A stretch of 64,000 nt of DNA from Isoperla grammatica (GCA_945910005.1 OX246747.1:40523353-40587352); one strand, 5' to 3'. Positions 1 through 12,396 are shown, counted from the stretch's first letter. Notes: generated from the letters alone by a model not told the origin. A program made the numbers and translations.

Positions 1-900
1 CAAACATCTGACCGCAAACCAACCTACAATATTTTTGATGGCAAAGTTATTACAAAACTAAATTGCTTCGGTATTAAAGCAAACACCACTCGTGTATGAA
101 TAAATAAATCAACTAGTCAATTTTAAATTTTAATTGGATACGCTTCGCTTGGATCAGGGGCTTAAGAAACGGGCAGAGTGCACGGAAATTACAAAACAAA
201 CAAACGAAAAGATAAAATAATACAAATGTTTGAACTTATACACATCTGTTATCATTATAGCGATGGCTGTGTTTAAACACGTTGGCAAAACCGTAAAATA
301 AATCTGTTTAAACGAAGAGTTTAATACTATAAATACCACAAAGGTTTAATTTATTGTCATGATTTATGTCTTGCAGTAATTTAGATGAATTTAAAAATAA
401 TAGTTACAAACTAGCGAATGTGATATTTTATTACCAGTAACCATGCGACGATTTGAGTAAATGCGACGGTTACTAATATCGTCTTTCAGGTGTGAAATGA
501 ATTTATTTATATATTCGTGAAATATTACATTGCATGTTGAATAGTGCTTATTGCTACAGATAGTTTTCAGTCGTGATTATTTCGGTCCCCTTTAGACGCA
601 AACCGAAACATAAAAACAGCTTCCTAACTAATATCCCATCAGAATGTCAACATTTCATGCATATCACTTTATTAATGTGATCAGTGTATATTGATGTAGA
701 TGCAATCCTTTTTTAGAAGACTAACTAAAGCTACTTCATTGTTTTAGGTTTCATTAATTGTTTACGTACTCGCGAACTATGATCATATGAAGTGGCTTTA
801 AAATGTATATTATACAACTAGTGATTATGTGGATAACATAACGACATTTTTAACGAGATTCCCCGTTATCTGATTATCGAGTTTGCAGCCCATAACTTAA
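1..900. other. AT-rich DNA, no gene seen
   Basis: No open frame with recognisable protein similarity and no strong repeat was seen. Composition is AT-rich and intron-like or intergenic. Confidence 0.5.
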
Positions 901-1240
901 TTATATTTATATTATCAGTTTGCATTTGATGTACATGTAATCCTTGTCGATATTTTACTATGTCACTGCCTCGGAATTTAAATTAAAATTCCTTAACGTA
1001 TAAGAAAAATATGCACATTTACAATTTTGCAATTTACATTTTTAATGACGTTCTCCGGAACCTGGACGTCGTATTTGAGTCTAGTAACTTATTTGTATAA
1101 TCAAAGCACATTTTTTTACAAGTACATTTTGTGTCAACGACAAGCTTATTCCTTAACTACTTCACTGCTTCGGAATTTAAGTTAAAATTCCTTAACGTAC
1201 AAGTAAAATATGGACATTTTTAATGACATTCCTCGATATA
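900..1240. repeat. diverged direct duplication, period about 200 bp
   Basis: A block around 963-1060 (cactgcctcggaatttaa, then attccttaacgta, then a tttttaatgac motif) recurs around 1163-1235 with scattered substitutions. The spacing of the shared motifs is about 199 bp, so this is an old two-copy tandem duplication. No coding potential. Confidence 0.6.
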
Positions 1241-1271
1241 ATATCAAACATCAAAGATTTCTTTAATTTAA

Positions 1272-1425
1272 AGTTAAAAAACGTAAAATAAAATTATGAT
1301 CTTTGACCCGGCCCCTCCACCAAAAATATATAATTTTTTTATTATTAATTTCTCTCCTTTATAAATAATTGTATAGTTGTCCCGAAACAACATTACCGTT
1401 CCGTTCGTCATAGACACGTGTCTAC
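1272..1425. repeat. interspersed repeat copy (cctccaccaaaa family)
   Basis: This stretch shares a block of the type CGGC-CCTCCACCAAAA followed by an AT-rich tract and a cgacAYGTGT-like end with 38780-38895, and more weakly with 58815-58860. On the minus strand the first two copies translate to similar short peptides (FGGGAGSKIII and FGGGAGSKLII), so the family may derive from a transposon end. It ends in a perfect 14-bp palindrome, TAGACACGTGTCTA (1411-1424), which contains an E-box. Confidence 0.45.
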
Positions 1426-1710
1426 CGACCAACCAGCGATCGGTATTTGCCATTGGGGCTCGCTGATTGGCCACAAATCACTCGTCTGTGACGTGAGGAT
1501 CAGTCAAGTTGTTTCAAATCAGAACAGTTAACATTTGGGGTCACTAAAGAATCCACCGCCAACGATATATCAACTGTTTCTCTACCCTCTAAGCAGACAC
1601 ACGTCTCTTATCATCAAACAGGCCCTTTAGTTTCTACCAAGTAGATCAAATGTAACCGATGTCACATTTTGACAACACAAATGGAGGCATTCCTTTATCG
1701 GACGCCTGTT
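1425..1710. other. short unique stretch before the satellite
   Basis: Contains an ATTGGCC (inverted CCAAT) motif near 1466 and a TGACGTGA half-CRE-like site near 1489. No gene was recognised. Confidence 0.35.
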
Positions 1711-3112
1711 TGATCGCTCCAAGGTCGACCCACCGCCCTCTCAGCGTCACAACAGCAACAAGTGCTCTGTGCGGCAGCTCTAGAGACGTCAAGTGTCGCT
1801 CCAAGGTCAACCCGCCGCCCTCTCAGCGTCACAACAGCAACAAGTGCTCTGTGCGGCGGCTCTAGAGACGTCAGGTGTCGCTCCAAGGTCAACCCACCGC
1901 CCTCTCAGCGTCACAACAGCAACAAGTGCTCTGTGCGGCGGCTCTAGAGACGTCAAGTGTCGCTCCAAGGTCAACCCACCGCCCTCTCAGCGTCACAACA
2001 GCAACAAGTGCTCTGTGTGGCGGCTCTAGAGACGTCAAGTGTCGCTCCAAGGTCAACCCACCGCCCTCTCAGCGTCACAACAGCAACAAGTGCTCTGTGC
2101 GGCGGCTCTAGAGACGTCAAGTGTCGCTCCAAGGTCAACCCGCCGCCCTCTCAGCGTCACAACAGCAACAAGTGCTCTGTGCGGCGGCTCTAGAGACGTC
2201 AAGTGTCGCTCCAAGGTCAACCCGCCCCCCTCTCAGCGTCACAACAGCAACAAGTGCTCTGTGCGGCGGCTCTAGAGACGTCAAGTGTCGCTCCAAGGTC
2301 AACCCACCGCCCTCTCAGCGTCACAACAGCAACAAGTGCTCTGTGCGGCGGCTCTAGAGACGTCAGGTGTCGCTCCAAGGTCAACCCACCGCCCTCTCAG
2401 CGTCACAACAGCAACAAGTGCTCTGTGCGGCGGCTCTAGAGACGTCAAGTGTCGCTCCAAGGTCAACCCACCGCCCTCTCAGCGTCACAACAGCAACAAG
2501 TGCTCTGTGCGGCGGCTCTAGAGACGTCAGGTGTCGCTCCAAGGTCAACCCACCGCCCTCTCAGCGTCACAACAGCAACAAGTGCTCTGTGCGGCGGCTC
2601 TAGAGACGTCAAGTGTCGCTCCAAGGTCAACCCACCGCCCTCTCAGCGTCACAACAGCAACAAGTGCTCTGTGCGGCGGCTCTAGAGACGTCAAGTGTCA
2701 TCCCAAGGTCAACCCGCCGCCCTCTCAGCGTCACAACAGCAACAAGTGCTCTGTGCGGCGGCTCTAGAGACGTCAAGTGTCGCTCCAAGGTCAACCCACC
2801 CCCCTCTCAGCGTCACAACAGCAACAAGTGCTCTGTGCGGCGGCTCTAGAGACGTCAAGTGTCGCTCCAAGGTCAACCCGCCCCCCTCTCAGCGTCACAA
2901 CAGCAACAAGTGCTCTGTGCGGCGGCTCTAGAGACGTCAAGTGTCGCTCCAAGGTCAACCCACCCCCCTCTCAGCGTCACAACAGCAACAAGTGCTTTGT
3001 GCGGCGGCTCTAGAGACGTCAAGTGTCGCTCCAAGGTCAACCCGCCCCCCTCTCAGCGTCACAACAGCAACAAGTGCTTTGTGCGGCGGCTCTAGAGACG
3101 TCAAGTGTCGCC
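1711..3112 (+). repeat. 82-bp satellite array, about 17 units
   Basis: Seventeen head-to-tail units with an exact 82-bp period run from about 1711 to 3104, with part of a further unit before unique sequence resumes. Each unit carries a TCTAGA site next to GACGTCA and the block cagcgtcacaacagcaac. Units differ by one to four substitutions and show no length change. Because 82 is not a multiple of three and each unit holds an in-frame tag in some register, the apparent 78-residue reading frames are by-products of the repeat and not genes. A cccgcccccc or cccacccccc variant is concentrated in the right third, which suggests local spread of variants by unequal exchange or conversion. Confidence 0.95.
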
Positions 3113-3728
3113 CTCTGGATCAAGAGCTCTCGTGGCTGAGATCTGAGACTCTTCATGTCCCGATACGAGATACAGGGAGACCAAGGGGAGATAATTGAAC
3201 ACGCAGTGGCGTGCGGAGCCGTGCGACAGTTACTATCGCATATGAAGACGACTAATACAGGGGGACATTGTACAAGAACCAAGCAAAAACATGACTTACT
3301 TTAGGAAACGAATAAAGAAAAAACTAAAAATGAACTTGTTATTAACTTACTAGAAAATAACTTTAGGGGATGTAAAGTTACAACGTTCTTGATTGGTTTA
3401 CATCCATCGGTGTTTTTGCAACGTATTACAATCTACTGTACATGTCTACTAGAAGAAATCGGTGTTAAATACTCTTGTTCCCCATCCTCCCCTTTGACTT
3501 CCAACCCCTCACTTTGTACACCCGATATGTCTGGATAAACATTTCAAGTGAGACCTTCTCAGGTGTGTTGGATTAAGTCACAGCCTTCTTTAGGCGTTAG
3601 ATTGAGCCGTGGTAATCCGAGTACACCGCCTTCTTTAGATGTCGAGTGTGAGAACGTCGAGGGCGTGCTACACAAAGGAGAGCCGCGACTCTCGACACAG
3701 GCGTCGTTTAAAATAACTAATACCTTTA
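3113..3728. other. unique DNA between satellite and MITE
   Basis: No gene or strong repeat. The frames here are short and have no recognisable similarity. Confidence 0.4.
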
Positions 3729-4120
3729 GGGAGTATTCACGTGACGTCACATCGGCCATATTGGAAGCCACCTATAGTACTGTTTCAAGTTTCATTTAGC
3801 TGTCAATAGAAAACGAATAATATTGTTTACGGGGAAATATGACAAGTTTGTTCACGTATATCCCACGATAAAGTGTACGAAAATGATTATTGTATGCTTT
3901 TGTAAACGATTAAAAGAGTAATCGAGACAAAAGAGTTTGTTTTTGTTGATTTTAAGTAATAATAGCAAACCAAAGTTAGAGAACAGTTGAATTTGCATCA
4001 AACGCCAGCTGAATTATAGTAACATTGAGTTTGTAAACTCAATGATAGTAACAATGAACTACCAATCACAGCCATTGTGGCCTCCAATGTGGCCACCATG
4101 CGCAATACGTGAATACACCC
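3729..4120. mobile_element. MITE with 45-bp imperfect terminal inverted repeats, TA target
   Basis: Starts GGGAGTATTCACG and ends with the inverse, CGTGAATACACCC. The arms pair over about 45 bp and both contain a GGCC-AT-TTGG block. It is flanked by TA on both sides, the target duplication expected of Tc1/mariner-type elements. The left arm contains a perfect CRE (TGACGTCA, 3742-3749) and the interior a 10-bp palindrome (4023-4044). It encodes no protein. The related element at 21561-21934 shares the terminal layout. Confidence 0.7.
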
Positions 4121-5594
4121 TATTGCTCGTTTTCATAGAGTTTGTTTGAATTTATTCGCGCAAATTGCAATAAAATTAATTCCTAATCAATTTTAAGTAA
4201 CTATAATTCATTGCGAATGAACGGTCATGTTTGTAATACCGGTGACGTCATAAAAGCACCGCCTTGCTAATCTGACACGACACGAAACTCTGCACTAAAT
4301 TATCCTCGTTTACAACAACTACGAGATCCATTCATTATTTATGAACTGGTCGCGGTTTGACCAACTCCGGCATATTTCAATAACAAATCCACGGCGTAAA
4401 AGTTTCACCTGACAAAGAATGAATACTTACATAATTCACGTGAATGTTTCAAATGTGGGAATAACTTCTTCTCGGGGAATATGTTTATAGAATTTCCGTG
4501 GAAATGTTGACGATAAATTATTTTAACTTCCTGAAAAATAAAGGGGTTGTGTTTTTCGTTGTAAATCATGTATAATGTCTTATTGTCGGTGTAGGTTGCC
4601 GTAATTCTACACCGGGGTAGACCAACTTACGAAGATGTGCACTATGTTCAATATTAATTCTATTCCTTCCTTGATTTCAGCGGACAGATAGAGCATATGA
4701 TGTCGAGGTGATTGGGGGTAAAGGAAGATGATGAGGACTAATATTAGAAGAAGTTAAGGGAGGAAAGTGGAAGTCGCCTCTTACGCCAGCTATGCCCAGG
4801 GCCAAATTCTATCCAGGGCCCAAACGGGTCTTTTTCTTCCTTTCCGTTCTCTTTCCTTCATTTCGTACTTGTCTAAATATATTACTGTAATGTCAATATA
4901 TTAAATCATTCTTTATTCATATACTTCTATATATCTAGATATGCTTTAAATATTAATTGTTCCATGTTCTCTTTTTCTATAAAATTTTGTTGTTATGTTA
5001 TCTTAATTGGTATTTTCTTCAGTGTTTGTATTAATGTTTCATTGTATATTGTATTTATCGTCCTCCTTTGTTAATCAGTTTTATAAATGATAGGGCATAC
5101 ATTAAATGCATAAACCTGTCCGACTGAACATGCACTTAGATTCTGATGCAGTGTACACTACGTTGTTTCCCACGCCAATAGTTTACGCATAGTTTATCAA
5201 GACTTGTCACAACTATAATAGTTCACACACTATAAATTGGGATTTATATTATCAAAGTACATTTCGCAAATCCATAAACAACAAACACGCCTATAAATAG
5301 TACGAGTGCCATAAATACACACAGTGGGAATGATGATAGGGTATCTAGATTCCAGCTTTCACACAATCATACTGTTTTATATTTTTAATATAATCACCGA
5401 TCGCAGACGATTCCAAACAGGACATGTCACATTATTTAACGCCTCGCATACAGTCAACGTTTTCGCGACAGTCTTTCCTTACCAACGTCAAAATATCAAA
5501 TTACCCTCGCACGTGCGTTGAAACCTTCCTTTGAGATCGTCCCGATTAATCTCGCTGCACGGAACGTTGAAACCGAAAGGTTACGAGCAATAAA
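4121..5594. other. AT-rich unique DNA with a possible repeat fragment
   Basis: A perfect CRE lies at 4243-4250. Around 4590-4850 there is a GC-richer block containing, on the minus strand, the string gtaagaggcgact, which I recall from molluscan interspersed repeats; this is memory and not a search. A pyrimidine tract ending in ttgatttcag at 4679 resembles a splice acceptor, but no coding exon follows that I recognise. Confidence 0.35.
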
Positions 5595-5631
5595 CCCCCC
5601 TCCCCCCCCCCCCCCCCCCCCCCCCCCTCCC
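5595..5631. repeat. poly(C) tract
   Basis: A C-rich run interrupted only by single T residues, with a longest uninterrupted stretch of about 26 C. It is one of about ten long G/C homopolymers in the window. Confidence 0.95.
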
Positions 5632-6780
5632 GCTAAGGTATGCAAAACGACGTTCGCGTTTTAGAGCCTAGCTTGAAATTCCTGTATTTAATATTCCATG
5701 CCAAAGTCTGGGTTGCCTAGGTAGATCTATACACCCCCCCATTTCCAACCCCCTATCATTTTAAATCACATAAGACAGGGGTACGGTACAGTCTATATCA
5801 AATTTATTGCGTTGTGTACATTTTTTACACAAGACAGGTATTAGTTTTTTTTTCAAGCTAAACGTTGACATCGGTTTAGCATATCTATGTCAGCAGAACA
5901 GCAAGGTGCAAAAATCTAATACAAATATATTACAATAAGAGAAAAACACAACATTATGTCACTTCTGGTTTTTTAAAACTTAAATACGAGAGTATTCGTA
6001 GCTAACATAGACCATTTCCAAGCATTTGAATTGGGGTTACCATAGTAGGAAGTTGGTTATAACCGTTGTTAATTTGCTACTTAAGTAGGACACTTAGTAA
6101 AAACTTGTTATTCCATAAGAACTAATGCTACCATGCATAAATAATTTATTGTGGCTCACTTAAGTAGCAGAAATATGTATCACTCTTCACTTTCAAAGAA
6201 CTCTACATATCTACTTGAAGAATTGAAGTTTGATGAACACTTCAACACCCACCCCTAAGTGGAGTGGTTGCAAGAGAAATTGCAGTTAGTAATTTCCCCT
6301 ACGCACCTAATCCTTCCTTCCTCTGTGTGTGATGTTTAATAGACGCCTTGATTACTCCTGTTATACTTGAGATGTTGCCTAGCGACGCAAACACTCCACA
6401 TCAAAGAGTTTAGAGTGGCAGTCCAAAGAGTTCAGTAGATACCTATATAAACGCTAGTCCGGCGAGGGGTAAATTGTGTGTAATGCAAATCAACCCCGAC
6501 CGTGGGCAGCGCGGGGGGTGGTGGGGGGTGAGGGGGGGACCAACCCCTCATCACTCACCAGGTTAATTGGTTGTGATGAGTGGGTCAAATGATTACAAAC
6601 AAGCGGTTTAAATTTAGGTCGATTACTCATTGTCATTTATAGTGTTGGTCCCCGGACTCTGGTACAAATTCGTCCGCTCTAATAGTGCAAAGGGGGAGGC
6701 CTGAAGGGGAGGGAGGGGTGGTACAATCTCATTAATAAAACCGCACCAAATTAACGTATTCAATAACGGTTTCAACAGGC
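5632..6780. other. unique DNA, no gene seen
   Basis: AT-rich with one G-rich patch near 6510-6540. A small inverted pair (ctcatcac and gtgatgag) lies at 6544-6582. No coding sequence was recognised. Confidence 0.4.
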
Positions 6781-7095
6781 ATAGGGAACGTGCAACTGAC
6801 GTAACAGCCGAACTACAACAATGGAATAAATTAATTGAACTGGTGGATATACAACAAGCCGTCAAAGTAATATCTTTGCAAATAATGAGAAGAAACAATT
6901 ATTTGTAACGATAGTAACTGCTCGCCAGTTAAAATTTATGTTCAGTAATGGACAGCAACTATCTGAAAGTTTGTAAACGTTCTAAACGTTTGTTTTTTTC
7001 AACTTCAGAACTTCATTTTTTTTTTGACAGCTTGTTTGTCCATCGGTTCAATTCATTTGATTCATTGTTGTGTTTTGGTGTTGTGCGTACCCTAT
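6781..7095. mobile_element. MITE, ATAGGG-type termini, copy 1
   Basis: Begins ATAGGGAACGTGCAAC and ends with an imperfect inverse, GTTGTGCGTACCCTAT. The interior holds acgatagtaactgctcgcc, which also occurs in the element at 40872-41176 and, with changes, in both MITEs at 12634-13932. It is about 315 bp and non-coding. Superfamily not assigned. Confidence 0.65.
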
Positions 7096-8309
7096 ACGCT
7101 CACCAAACGAAGCGCAAATATATCATTGCTAAATTCACTCAACCGACAACTCACGAAGTACCCCGAAGTGTCGTCCAACTCATCTCAGCGAGTGTACAGA
7201 TGACCTCAAGAAGCGCACAAAGGAGGGAGAAATGTCTCGTGAGCTGAAAGCGAAGACGACTGTGGCGCCCCTGGTGGTGATAGAACGCTTCACCCGGCGG
7301 AGTGGAAACGTTTAGGCAATGTGCTGACACAGCCCGGTTGATTCTATTGGAACCTCACCGCCATCTAGAGACGAGGCAATCACAGCCGCCTTAATTCGTC
7401 GTCATCACGCGTTCATTGTTAGGGGGCTGTAGACGGACGTGAGATGTGATTTTAACGTAAGGGGGGGGGGGGGGGGGGGTTGTTGTCTCAGAAAACCTCG
7501 ATTTGGAAACCAATTTCTTGATAGTCGTGAGCAGAATTTGTTCTATAAATGAATACGCCGCTAAAATGCGACTAAATTCATTCTGATGTTGAAAATTGAA
7601 CTAATAAAAGGTGATATTATGATATTTAGCTGTCAAATGTTGAATATTTCAATTGTTTGTACTCTCTGAACTTAAAATGGCGCAGACAATGATACAGCGT
7701 TAAAAAAAAATACTAATACAAGAATCTTACACTCAGACAAAACTATTTCCTGTCTTACGAATCAACATTAAACGTAACTTCCCTCAATTTTACATAAACA
7801 ATTCTACTAGCCGAAGGCGGGCGCAAATACTAAAGTACGTTAGTAAACTTTACACTAGTGGAAACCTAGATTACTGTGAATACAAAATATAACCCGTATT
7901 CAGCAAATCTTCGTAATCCAAAAACAAATACCTCCTCATTTGTGACCTTGCTAACCGAATTTGCAAGAAGAAGAACAAACATTTCGTCTACGAATTCTCT
8001 CAACTTTAATAATATTATTTCTCTCTATTTTACATAACTAATTCCCTCCAGCCAGAGCGAAGAGTGAACCAGTCAAGTGTTGCAGACACTGCTTGAAACA
8101 ATGAGCGTATCTGATACGAGCGACGTCTAGAAGGCAGCGCTCACGGCTTATCGGATACAGACGGCGGTGGATCCAAGTGGCCGTGATAATCTCGTTACGT
8201 CACCATTATTAACAGAACAGTTACTGAGACAGTTGAGTTGAAGAATAGCTGGATCAATAATGCTGTCCCGACGTAGTTATAATTTTATGCTTCAAATAGT
8301 ACCGAACTG
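7096..8309. other. unique DNA with poly(G) tract
   Basis: Holds a 19-base G run at 7461-7479. Two loosely similar AT-rich blocks (about 7740-7800 and 7980-8045, each containing tttacataa) may be an old duplication. No gene was recognised. Confidence 0.4.
7461..7479. repeat. poly(G) tract, 19 bases
   Basis: Uninterrupted G homopolymer, directly visible. Confidence 0.95.
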
Positions 8310-8465
8310 AGGGTCAAATGCATAGTCGTTCCTAAACTCAGCCTTTCCTCAGACTCGTCCAACGACCAATCACAGAGCAGCACTGCCATGTGTACTACTC
8401 TGTGATTGGTGGTTGGGCGGGTCTGAGGAAAGGCTGAGTTGAGGAACGACTATGCATTTGACCCT
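8310..8465. mobile_element. foldback MITE, family AGGGTC, copy 1
   Basis: The two halves are near-perfect inverted copies. The left end agggtcaaatgcatagtcg is mirrored by cgactatgcatttgaccct, and the arms continue through ctcagcctttcctcag and an accaatcaca (CCAAT-type) motif almost to the centre. It is about 156 bp and non-coding. A second member lies at 43712-43876. Confidence 0.8.
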
Positions 8466-8825
8466 TGATTTTTTACTTCTCTGGTTTCTAACATCCACTT
8501 ATAAAAAGGTTTATGCCAGGAACTTTCATGGGAATCCGTATTACACTATTGGCAAAGGTTCCAAGTTGCTAAGAATCTCCATGTATAACTCTAGATGTAT
8601 ACATGTCGAAGGGTGCACAGCGTCGAATTCTAAACGATATATGGACGAATACGATTCAAACAAACATTCACCCCACTCCCGCGAAACTTGAGAACAATAT
8701 CTTTGGTTTCATTTCAAAGTTAAAAGATTGCTGAAACCTTTACGACGTCAACATATCGACTTGCAAACAAACACAGCTCATGTTTCCACCGATATTTGCT
8801 TCTCAAGATATACATGACAGTTTGA
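8466..8825. other. unique DNA before the 100-bp array
   Basis: A 79-codon open frame crosses this interval but has no recognisable similarity and starts inside the foldback MITE, so it is probably chance. Confidence 0.4.
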
Positions 8826-9649
8826 GTCGTGGGGTCTACTGCCTACGACGACAGGCAGTCTAGTTGCCGGCTCGTCGCTTGCAGACATCTCACAGAAACA
8901 TTGTCTAATTACCTGGCGGCTACGAGTCGTGGGGTCTACTGCCTACGACGACAGGCAGTCTAGTTGCCGGCTCGTCGCTTGCAGACATCTCACAGAAACA
9001 TTGTCTAATTACCTGGCGGCTACGAGTCGTGGGGTGTACTGCCTACGACGTCAGGCAGTCTAGTTGCCGGCTCGTTGCTTGCAGACATCTCACAGAAACA
9101 TTGTCTAATTACCTGGCCGCTACGAGTCGTGGGGTCTACTGCCTACGACGACAGGCAGTCTAGTTGCCGGCTCGTCGCTTGCAGACATCTCACAGAAACA
9201 TTGTCTAATTACCTGGCGGCTACGAGTCGTGGCGTGTACTGCCTACGACGTCAGGCAGTCTAGTTGCCGGCTCGTTGCTTGCAGACATCTCACAGAAACA
9301 TTGTCTAATTACCTGGCGGCTACGAGTCGTGGGGTCTACTGCCTACGACGACAGGCAGTCTAGTTGCCGGCTCGTCGCTTGCAGACATCTCACAGAAACA
9401 TTGTCTAATAACCTGGCGGCTACGAGTCGTGGGGTCAACTGCCTACGACGACAGGCAGTCTAGTTGCCGGCTCGTCGCTTGCAGACATCTCACAGAAACA
9501 TTGTCTTATTACCTGGCGGCTACGAGTCGTGGGGTCTACTGCCTACGACGACAGGCAGTCTAGTTGCCGGCTCGTTGCTTGCAGACATCTCACAGAAACA
9601 TTGTCTAATTACCTGGCGGCTACGAGTCGTGGGGTCTACTGCCAACGAC
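8826..9649 (+). repeat. 100-bp minisatellite, eight full units plus a partial
   Basis: Units begin gtcgtggggtctactgcc at 8826 and every 100 bp up to 9626, where a partial unit runs into a different sequence. Two variants can be told apart. One has gtctactg, a cgacgacagg block and ctcgtcgc. The other (9026 and 9226) has gtgtactg, cgacgtcagg and ctcgttgc. Their partly alternating order indicates duplication in blocks of 200 bp. Each unit contains an inner inverted pair, tgcctacgac-gacaggca. Part of one unit recurs at 11940-11985 at the start of repeat copy 2, so the minisatellite unit belongs to the larger repeat and was amplified only here. Confidence 0.95.
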
Positions 9650-11931
9650 ATTTACATAGCTAACGATGCGGATGTACGTACATTAGCATATTAGGTTCGC
9701 TCGTCTTACACACGCACACGCAACGTGCGTCTGTGTGGACGCGTCGGCCAGCTAAACGGATTGTGGTCGGTGTCAAAGTTTCAAAATTCACTAAGAGAAT
9801 ATTAGGAAACGTCAAACATACCGCAAAAGGCTGAATGTCGACCCACCTTGAGGAAATATTGATTTATTGATATAACAAGTAGAAAGAAGAAGGTTAAACA
9901 AGAAGAAGAAGCTAAAAAATCTCTTAGTAAACCGTCATCTGCTAGGGAATGTAGTACACGTTTAAAAAGTTAAACATTTGAAAAATGACATGATAATTGG
10001 AACAATAAAGCATTTATAAGAGTGAACACTAACATTTTTCAGGGGATGACATCGTTTGGTTTAGTTTTTGACAATTTTTAACAATTTTAAGCCTACAGAA
10101 AGATAAATTTCCATAAGTGGTAAAACAGCCTCTTAATCGTAACGTTGATACACACGACGGTCACTAAATCTGCCTAGTTGCGTCTGTCACCACATGAGCG
10201 CTAAGATCGGCCGAGTGTGATAACCCAAGAAGCTTTCAGCTGCACAAACAGCACACCCGTAGCAGCACTCTCGCATTCGTCCTTCCTTATTGGTTTAGAT
10301 TTGTTTAGGTTGGCGTCCCTGGGTCTCTGTACGAGTGTCTGTTTTATCGTGGCAAGTTATTGTAATGCATTGGTTTAAATATATTTATCTGCTGTAGACA
10401 TTTGAAAATATCGTGTAAGAGACAGGATAGCACTCAATAAATTCAAAGTTGTTCTGATTCGGCCTTGTTGATTCTGGCATTTGTCCGCAGGTGTTCGCAC
10501 TGTCCGATCACTGATTTATAATGTTTCGTATTTGAAATATCGATCTTTGATTGGTTATCGCTCACTCGTCGATGGTGTTCGGAGTCTACAGGGTTGGTTA
10601 AGTCACTTTAAATTGAAGTCCCCCACTGTAAATCAGTTTCTTTACTGAGTGGGTAGACTCTTAATGTGAATTTATTTATTTAAAAGAGTCAATCGCACCT
10701 ATACTAGCCAATACACGTAAATCAAGGGTAGTATAACAACCTTGTGAATACTGACATCACACGTGAGTGAGTCGCAGCCAATAATAAGCTTGGCATGTAT
10801 ATTCATTGTAATGCTATCAATAGTGGTGTCAATAGATTCTCACGCATCAATGGACATGTGTAAGTTTCGTTTGCAGCTCGGTAACTTGCCTCGCTAGACA
10901 AAGTTGGACATTTCTCAAAGCACTTTGTTTAAACTCGGCGGAGTTTCCGTTGTCTTCAAGTACTTTTCGATAAGAAAAATCAGAAAGTCTAGACTAGAAG
11001 TTTTCACAAACCTCCGGGACTAAACTTGTTTTACTTTTCTAGGTATCAAAACCAGTAGAAAAGTACTTTTCATTGTTGAAATTATGTGGGACTCATCCGG
11101 CAAGTTCTCTCTTATCAAGTTCTCTCTGATCAAGTTCTCTCTTATCAAGTGCAAGCGGCGAGAAACTCGCGCGAGTATAAAACATAGTGTAATCGTTTAT
11201 TTTTTTTAATTATGTATTTTACACAAGTGTTTTACGAATAGAAATGTAGTTGAACACACTAAAACGTCACGACAAAAACTCCTTATCGCGTTGATTGAAA
11301 CGTTTCGCTCACTCATCCCCATACAACACACGACGTCGGCATTTGAACCCTGCAACGAACGCATTCCCTGGAATAAATGATATCCAACCAGACCGTGAAA
11401 TGAAGTGTCGGACTTTGTACAAAACTCGCAACATTAACGATTACGATTCATCATAAAAGGACAAAGTCGTTTGTGAAAGAACAATGACATATTCTGTATT
11501 GGAACGTTATCTCGCAGACCGCGAGACTTGTGCCAACAACCGACGAGAGAGGGGGGAGGGGGGGGGGGATATTATACCCCCTCCCCCCCCCCCCTCGGTC
11601 AACACAAGGTGGTTGTACAGTATCGACTACAAGTATGTGTGTCTTGGATTAAAGGCGAGCTATCTATCCATCTATTGCGTCAATCGTACTGATAAGAATA
11701 GCCGTGTTTTGTTTCGGACAAACACACCACCAATCACAGAACGATACAACAATGGGGTTGCCTAGCAACCGACTGTTTGCCCGACAGAAAATGTCTTTGA
11801 GAAAAATCGTCGACTATATTAATGATAGATATGGTCCATGGATAATATTTGCGCACGTTTAATGTTTATCTGATACAAAACTCAGTGAAGTGTCGATGTT
11901 TTTATGTGGAATAAACGTTATGGAAATAACA
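9603..11931 (+). repeat. 2.33-kb noncoding repeat, copy 1 (uninterrupted)
   Basis: From a partial minisatellite unit (gtctaattacctggcgg) through tttacatagctaacgatgcg to a terminus near tggaaataac, this segment matches copy 2 (11934-22193) collinearly with scattered substitutions and small indels. It has no plausible coding frame. Landmarks shared by both copies include tgcctagttgcgtctgtcac, three or more 17-bp ctctcttatcaagtt-type repeats (11102-11152), paired G and C runs (11551-11594) and accaatcacagaacg. A fragment of about 250 bp matching 10431-10675 recurs inverted at 49100-49355, so at least part is interspersed. It may be a non-autonomous transposon or a segmental duplication; the termini do not decide. 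Confidence 0.85.
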
Positions 11932-12246
11932 AACATTGTCTAATTACCTGGCGGCTACGAGTCATGGGGTCTACTGCCTACGACATTTACATAGCTAACG
12001 ATGCGGATGTACGCACATTAGCATATTAGGTTCGGTCGTCTTACACACGCACACGTACACGCACACGCAACGTGCGTCTGTGTGTACGCGTCGGCCAGCT
12101 AAATGGATTGTGGTCGGTGTCAAAGTTTCAAAATTCACTAAGAGAATATTAGGAAACGTCAAACATACCGCAAAAGGCTGAATGTCGACCCACCTTGAGG
12201 AAACCTTGATTTATTGATATTACAAGTAGAAAGAAGAAGCTAAATA

Positions 12247-12396
12247 ATGCTACGTTTACAGCTAGGCGTTGCGAGCGAAGCGAGGGTGCGAGCTCCAATC
12301 AGCGGCCGAGTTTCATGCAAAGAAGTTACAAACTCGGCCGCTGATTGGAGCTCGCGCCCTCGCTTCGCTCGCAACGCGTAGCTGTAAACGTAGCAT
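12247..12396. mobile_element. palindromic MITE, family ATGCTACG, copy 1
   Basis: An almost perfect hairpin: the left arm ATGCTACGTTTACAGCT onward, through gcgagcgaagcgagg and gagctccaatcagcgg, is repeated inverted on the right with a short loop near 12318-12328. The insertion is visible against repeat copy 1, where the two flanks (around gaagaag and gctaaaaaatc) are adjacent. Other copies are at 22516-22676 and 63794-63954. Confidence 0.8.

Noticed and set aside
1711..3112. CRISPR-like array
   Set aside because: Units are contiguous 82-bp repeats without unique spacers, in animal DNA with no cas genes.
1659..3198. Overlapping 78-residue frames in three registers
   Set aside because: They are produced by the 82-bp satellite and all stop at the same tag in the unit. 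There is no independent coding signal.
8826..9649. Small secreted-peptide gene from 62-residue repeated frames
   Set aside because: The frames come from the 100-bp minisatellite and shift with its substitutions; there are no start or splice signals.
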